Shown one piece after another: positions 5,410 through 7,668 of a stretch of 7,668 nucleotides of DNA. Positions within the stretch are counted from its first letter, which is position 1; every line of letters starts with the position of its first letter. A model generated the notes under the pieces. It was given only the letters and a program-made list of their open reading frames with translations. It searched no databases and was not told the origin of the DNA. The stretch comes from Methanoculleus sp. GTDB taxonomy: Archaea > Halobacteriota > Methanomicrobia > Methanomicrobiales > Methanoculleaceae. The DNA is taken from positions 1 to 7,668 of the forward strand of contig JAQVVW010000057.1 in the NCBI GenBank assembly GCA_028698765.1, written 5' to 3'. Position numbers and translations under genes: made by a program.

Positions 5410-6003
5410 ATGGAGCATTCCTCATCTCTGCCCCGCGATGGGCGGACGATCGTCGTCATCGGTTCGTCGACCGGAGGGGCGCGAACCCTGGAGATCGTCT
5501 TTTCCCAGTTCCCGCTCATCGATGCCGCCGTCATCCTCGTCCAGCACATGCCGCACTCCATGAACAACGCACTTTGCCGGCATATAGAAGAGATCTCGTT
5601 CATGGAGACCGGGATCGCAGAGGACGGCGAAGAGATCGAGCACGGCAGGGTCTACGTGGCACCGAGCGACCTTCACCTGAAACTGATCGGAAATCGGACG
5701 ATCAGTCTCTTCGACGACGTGAAAGTGCAGTATGTCAGGCCCTCGATCGACGTCGCCATGACGTCGCTTGGGCGGCGCGAGAGCGACCGGTTCGCCGGGG
5801 TGATCCTCTCGGGGATGGGGAGCGACGGTGCCGAAGGGATCTGCCACATCAAGTCCATCGGGGGGACAACCTTCGCGCAGGCCCTCCGGACGTGCGCCAT
5901 CCACTACATGCCCCGCGCCGCGTTCGCGACCGGGCGGGTGGACGAGATGCTCCCGCCGGAAGGGATCCGCGAGAATCTCATCCGGTTCGCCGGGATCCTC
6001 TGA
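5410..6003 (+). CDS. CheB-type protein-glutamate methylesterase catalytic domain, receiver-less
   Basis: A 197-residue protein corresponding to the catalytic half of CheB, which removes methyl esters from (and can deamidate glutamine in) chemoreceptor signalling helices. The catalytic triad is intact: Ser20 in IGSSTGG, His46 in VQHMP and Asp139 in LSGMGSDGAEG, matching Ser164, His190 and Asp286 of enteric CheB. GRVYVAPSDLHL (79-90) is also typical. Classical CheB has about 350 residues with an N-terminal receiver; here only about a dozen residues precede the catalytic fold, and the receiver is the separate gene just upstream. No methyltransferase (CheR), CheA, CheW or receptor gene is visible nearby, so the substrate is unknown; it could act on receptors encoded elsewhere or in a non-chemotaxis circuit. 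It is translationally close to the receiver gene and followed by a T-tract. Confidence 0.93.
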   Translation: MEHSSSLPRDGRTIVVIGSSTGGARTLEIVFSQFPLIDAAVILVQHMPHSMNNALCRHIEEISFMETGIAEDGEEIEHGRVYVAPSDLHLKLIGNRTISLFDDVKVQYVRPSIDVAMTSLGRRESDRFAGVILSGMGSDGAEGICHIKSIGGTTFAQALRTCAIHYMPRAAFATGRVDEMLPPEGIRENLIRFAGIL

Positions 6004-6010
6004 CGCCCAG

Positions 6011-6018
6011 CCTTTTTT
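6011..6018 (+). terminator. T-tract terminator after the CheB-like gene
   Basis: CCTTTTTT begins eight bases after the TGA stop. Six T residues in a row are rare in this GC-rich sequence, and archaeal RNA polymerase can terminate at T-tracts without a strong hairpin. It separates the signalling genes from DP2. Confidence 0.5.
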
Positions 6019-6057
6019 GCAGCCTGCCGGAATCGAGGTCGATGAACCCGAACGACT

Positions 6058-6065
6058 CCTCTAAA
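6058..6065 (+). promoter_or_regulatory. Possible TATA element of the DP2 gene
   Basis: CCTCTAAATG is the only AT-rich stretch at the right distance from the ATG at 6091; its core TCTAAATG lies about 30 bases upstream. The match is modest. It predicts initiation at about 6087-6091, hence a leaderless message, which agrees with the absence of a Shine-Dalgarno sequence. Confidence 0.35.
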
Positions 6066-6076
6066 TGCGTGAAGAG

Positions 6077-6095
6077 TCCATACTTCATGTATGGA
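6077..6095 (+). repeat. 19-base palindrome spanning the DP2 start codon
   Basis: TCCATAC (6077-6083) and GTATGGA (6089-6095) are perfect inverted copies around the five-base centre TTCAT. The DP2 ATG (6091-6093) lies in the right arm and the predicted start of transcription falls inside the site. It could be a repressor operator or, if the mRNA begins further upstream, a hairpin hiding the start codon. Confidence 0.55.
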
Positions 6096-7668
6096 GGTCT
6101 CGCCTGCTGTCGCCCGGTACTTTGACGAGATCGAGGCCGGGCTTCTAGCCGCGATGCAAATCGCCGCCGCCGCACGCGCCCGGGGGCTCGATCCGAGAAC
6201 GGAGATCGAGATCCCGGTGGCAAGCGACCTCGCCGACCGTGTTGAGGCGCTCCTCGGCTACAAGGGGATCGCCGCCCGGATACGGGAACTCGAGCAGGAG
6301 ATGTCCCGTGAAGAGGCGGCGCTCAAGATCGGCGACGATTTTGTGGCACGGAAGTTCGGCGAGACCACGCCGGAGGAGGTCCTCGACCATGCCATCCGGG
6401 GAGCGATGGCCCTCCTGACGGAGGGGGTGGTGGCCGCCCCGACGGAGGGGATCGGGAAGGTCAGTCTCGGGAAGAACGACGACGGAACGGACTACCTGAA
6501 GATCTACTACGCCGGGCCGATCCGGAGCGCGGGCGGGACGGCGCAGGCGCTCTCGGTGCTGGTGGGCGACTACGTCCGCCAGGCGCTCGGGATCAACCGC
6601 TACATCCCCCGGACCGAGGAGGTGGAGCGCTACATCGAGGAGATCCGGCAGTACAACAACATCATGAGTCTCCAGTATCTCCCGAGCGAGAAGGAACTCC
6701 GGATGATCATCGAGAACTGCCCGGTCTGCATCGACGGCGAGCCGACCGAGCAGCAGGAGGTGAGCGGTTACCGGAACCTGGAGCGGGTGGAAACGAACAC
6801 CGTCCGGGGCGGGATGGCGCTGGTCGTCGCGGAAGGGCTGGCCCTCAAGGCCCCGAAGGTCTTGAAGAACGTCCGTAAGATGAAGATGGAGGGCTGGGAC
6901 TGGATCGAAGAGATGATCGGCGGCGGCCCGAAGAGCGACGATGACGATCCGTCCGCCGCGATCAAGCCGAAAGACAAATACATCCGCGACCTGATCGGCG
7001 GGAGGCCGGTCTTTTCATACCCGATGCGGAAGGGCGGGTTCCGGCTCCGCCTCGGCCGGGCGCGGAACACCGGCTTTGCGGCCGCCGGCCTGAACCCCGC
7101 GACGATGCACATCCTCGGGGATTTCCTCGCGGTCGGGACGCAGATGAAGGTCGAGCGGCCGGGGAAGGCGGCGGGGATCGTGCCGGTGGACTCGATCCAG
7201 GGGCCGACGGTCAAACTCCGGAGCGGCGAGGTGCGCCGGGTGGACGACGCAGCGGAGGCCCGGCGGCTCGCCGGGCAGGTGGACGAGATCCTGGACGTGG
7301 GCGAGATGCTGGTCAGTTTCGGGGAGTTCATGGAGAACAACCACCCGCTGATGCCCCCGAGTTACTGCGAGGAGTGGTGGATGCTCGAGGGCGGCCCCCG
7401 CCACCCGGCAACCGAACTGGAGGCGATCGAGTTCGCGCTCGACGGGGTCCCGCTCCACCCCGACCACACCTACATGTGGGACGATGTCGCCCCGGGCGAT
7501 ATCGCCCGCCTTGCGGACGCGGTCTGCACCGGCGGGACGATAGAGGACGGGGTGCTGCTGATCCCCCATACCCCGGAGGCGAAGGCGATCCTCGAGGAAC
7601 TCCTGGTGCCCCACCACCTCTCGGGGGACCGGATCGCGATCCCCGAGCACCTGGTGCTCCTCGCCTGC
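6091..7668 (+). CDS. polC: Family D DNA polymerase large subunit DP2, N-terminal 526 residues (cut by window edge)
   Basis: Large, catalytic subunit of the heterodimeric archaeal replicative polymerase PolD; it pairs with the exonuclease subunit DP1, which is not in this window. Recognised by conserved blocks: [19 protein letters not shown] (139-157), [12 protein letters not shown] (209-220), [20 protein letters not shown] (223-242), [17 protein letters not shown] (317-333), [11 protein letters not shown] (335-345) and [20 protein letters not shown] (411-430). The acidic stretch KSDDDD (281-286) lies in a linker that is variable in the family. DP2 is usually about 1,100-1,300 residues, so more than half is missing, including the catalytic aspartates. 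No intein is present in the visible part; DP2 genes of other archaea often carry one further on. ATG 6091 is chosen because an in-frame stop lies at 6070-6072 with no other start between; there is no ribosome binding site. Confidence 0.97.
   Translation, partial: MEVSPAVARYFDEIEAGLLAAMQIAAAARARGLDPRTEIEIPVASDLADRVEALLGYKGIAARIRELEQEMSREEAALKIGDDFVARKFGETTPEEVLDHAIRGAMALLTEGVVAAPTEGIGKVSLGKNDDGTDYLKIYYAGPIRSAGGTAQALSVLVGDYVRQALGINRYIPRTEEVERYIEEIRQYNNIMSLQYLPSEKELRMIIENCPVCIDGEPTEQQEVSGYRNLERVETNTVRGGMALVVAEGLALKAPKVLKNVRKMKMEGWDWIEEMIGGGPKSDDDDPSAAIKPKDKYIRDLIGGRPVFSYPMRKGGFRLRLGRARNTGFAAAGLNPATMHILGDFLAVGTQMKVERPGKAAGIVPVDSIQGPTVKLRSGEVRRVDDAAEARRLAGQVDEILDVGEMLVSFGEFMENNHPLMPPSYCEEWWMLEGGPRHPATELEAIEFALDGVPLHPDHTYMWDDVAPGDIARLADAVCTGGTIEDGVLLIPHTPEAKAILEELLVPHHLSGDRIAIPEHLVLLAC

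Noticed and set aside
6042..6125. Possible 27-residue leader peptide overlapping the DP2 start
   Set aside because: It has no ribosome binding site and lies mostly upstream of the predicted transcription start. It overlaps the DP2 coding sequence in another frame with no sign of selection visible here.

Overview
The window looks like chromosome from a GC-rich euryarchaeal methanogen, most likely of the Methanomicrobiales (Methanoculleus-like). The strongest marker is the 5' part of a gene for the large subunit of archaeal family D DNA polymerase (DP2), a protein of Euryarchaeota and some other archaea. Supporting signs are AT-rich archaeal TATA boxes about 25-30 bases upstream of GC-rich genes, starts that look leaderless, a T-tract terminator, HEAT-repeat proteins, and a PAS histidine kinase with a four-helix N-terminal membrane region of a type common in methanogens. 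The genus is inference from style; no search was possible.

Layout: (1) 513-1, minus strand: N-terminal 171 residues of a P-type cation-transporting ATPase, cut by the window edge. (2) 514-692: divergent promoter region with a TATA box for each side and GC-rich hairpins in front of the next gene. (3) 693-1247: DJ-1/PfpI family protein with an intact Glu/Cys-His site. (4) 1305-2507: protein with four membrane helices followed by nine HEAT repeats. (5) 2534-3061: small soluble HEAT-repeat protein. (6) 3092-4933: four-helix membrane sensor histidine kinase with two PAS domains. (7) 5010-5396: stand-alone receiver (CheY-like) protein. (8) 5410-6003: stand-alone CheB-type methylesterase catalytic domain. 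(9) 6091 to the end: first 526 codons of DP2. Every complete gene reads on the plus strand.

Genes 4 to 8 may form one signalling cluster. The HEAT membrane protein and the kinase start with similar four-helix modules, with the same tyrosine-arginine loop between helices 2 and 3, so they may sense related cues or interact in the membrane. The receiver and the methylesterase domain, which in classical CheB are one polypeptide, are here two adjacent genes behind their own promoter. A soluble HEAT protein, a CheY-like protein and a CheB-like enzyme together recall the archaeal chemotaxis machinery, but no cheA, cheR, cheW, cheF or receptor gene is visible, so the target of the esterase is unknown.

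Non-coding structure is notable. Perfect or near-perfect inverted repeats lie at the starts of four plus-strand genes: before pfpI, between the TATA-like element and start of the HEAT membrane protein, at the start of the kinase, and across the start codon of DP2. They are candidate operators or RNA hairpins. No rRNA, tRNA, CRISPR, insertion sequence or phage gene was seen.
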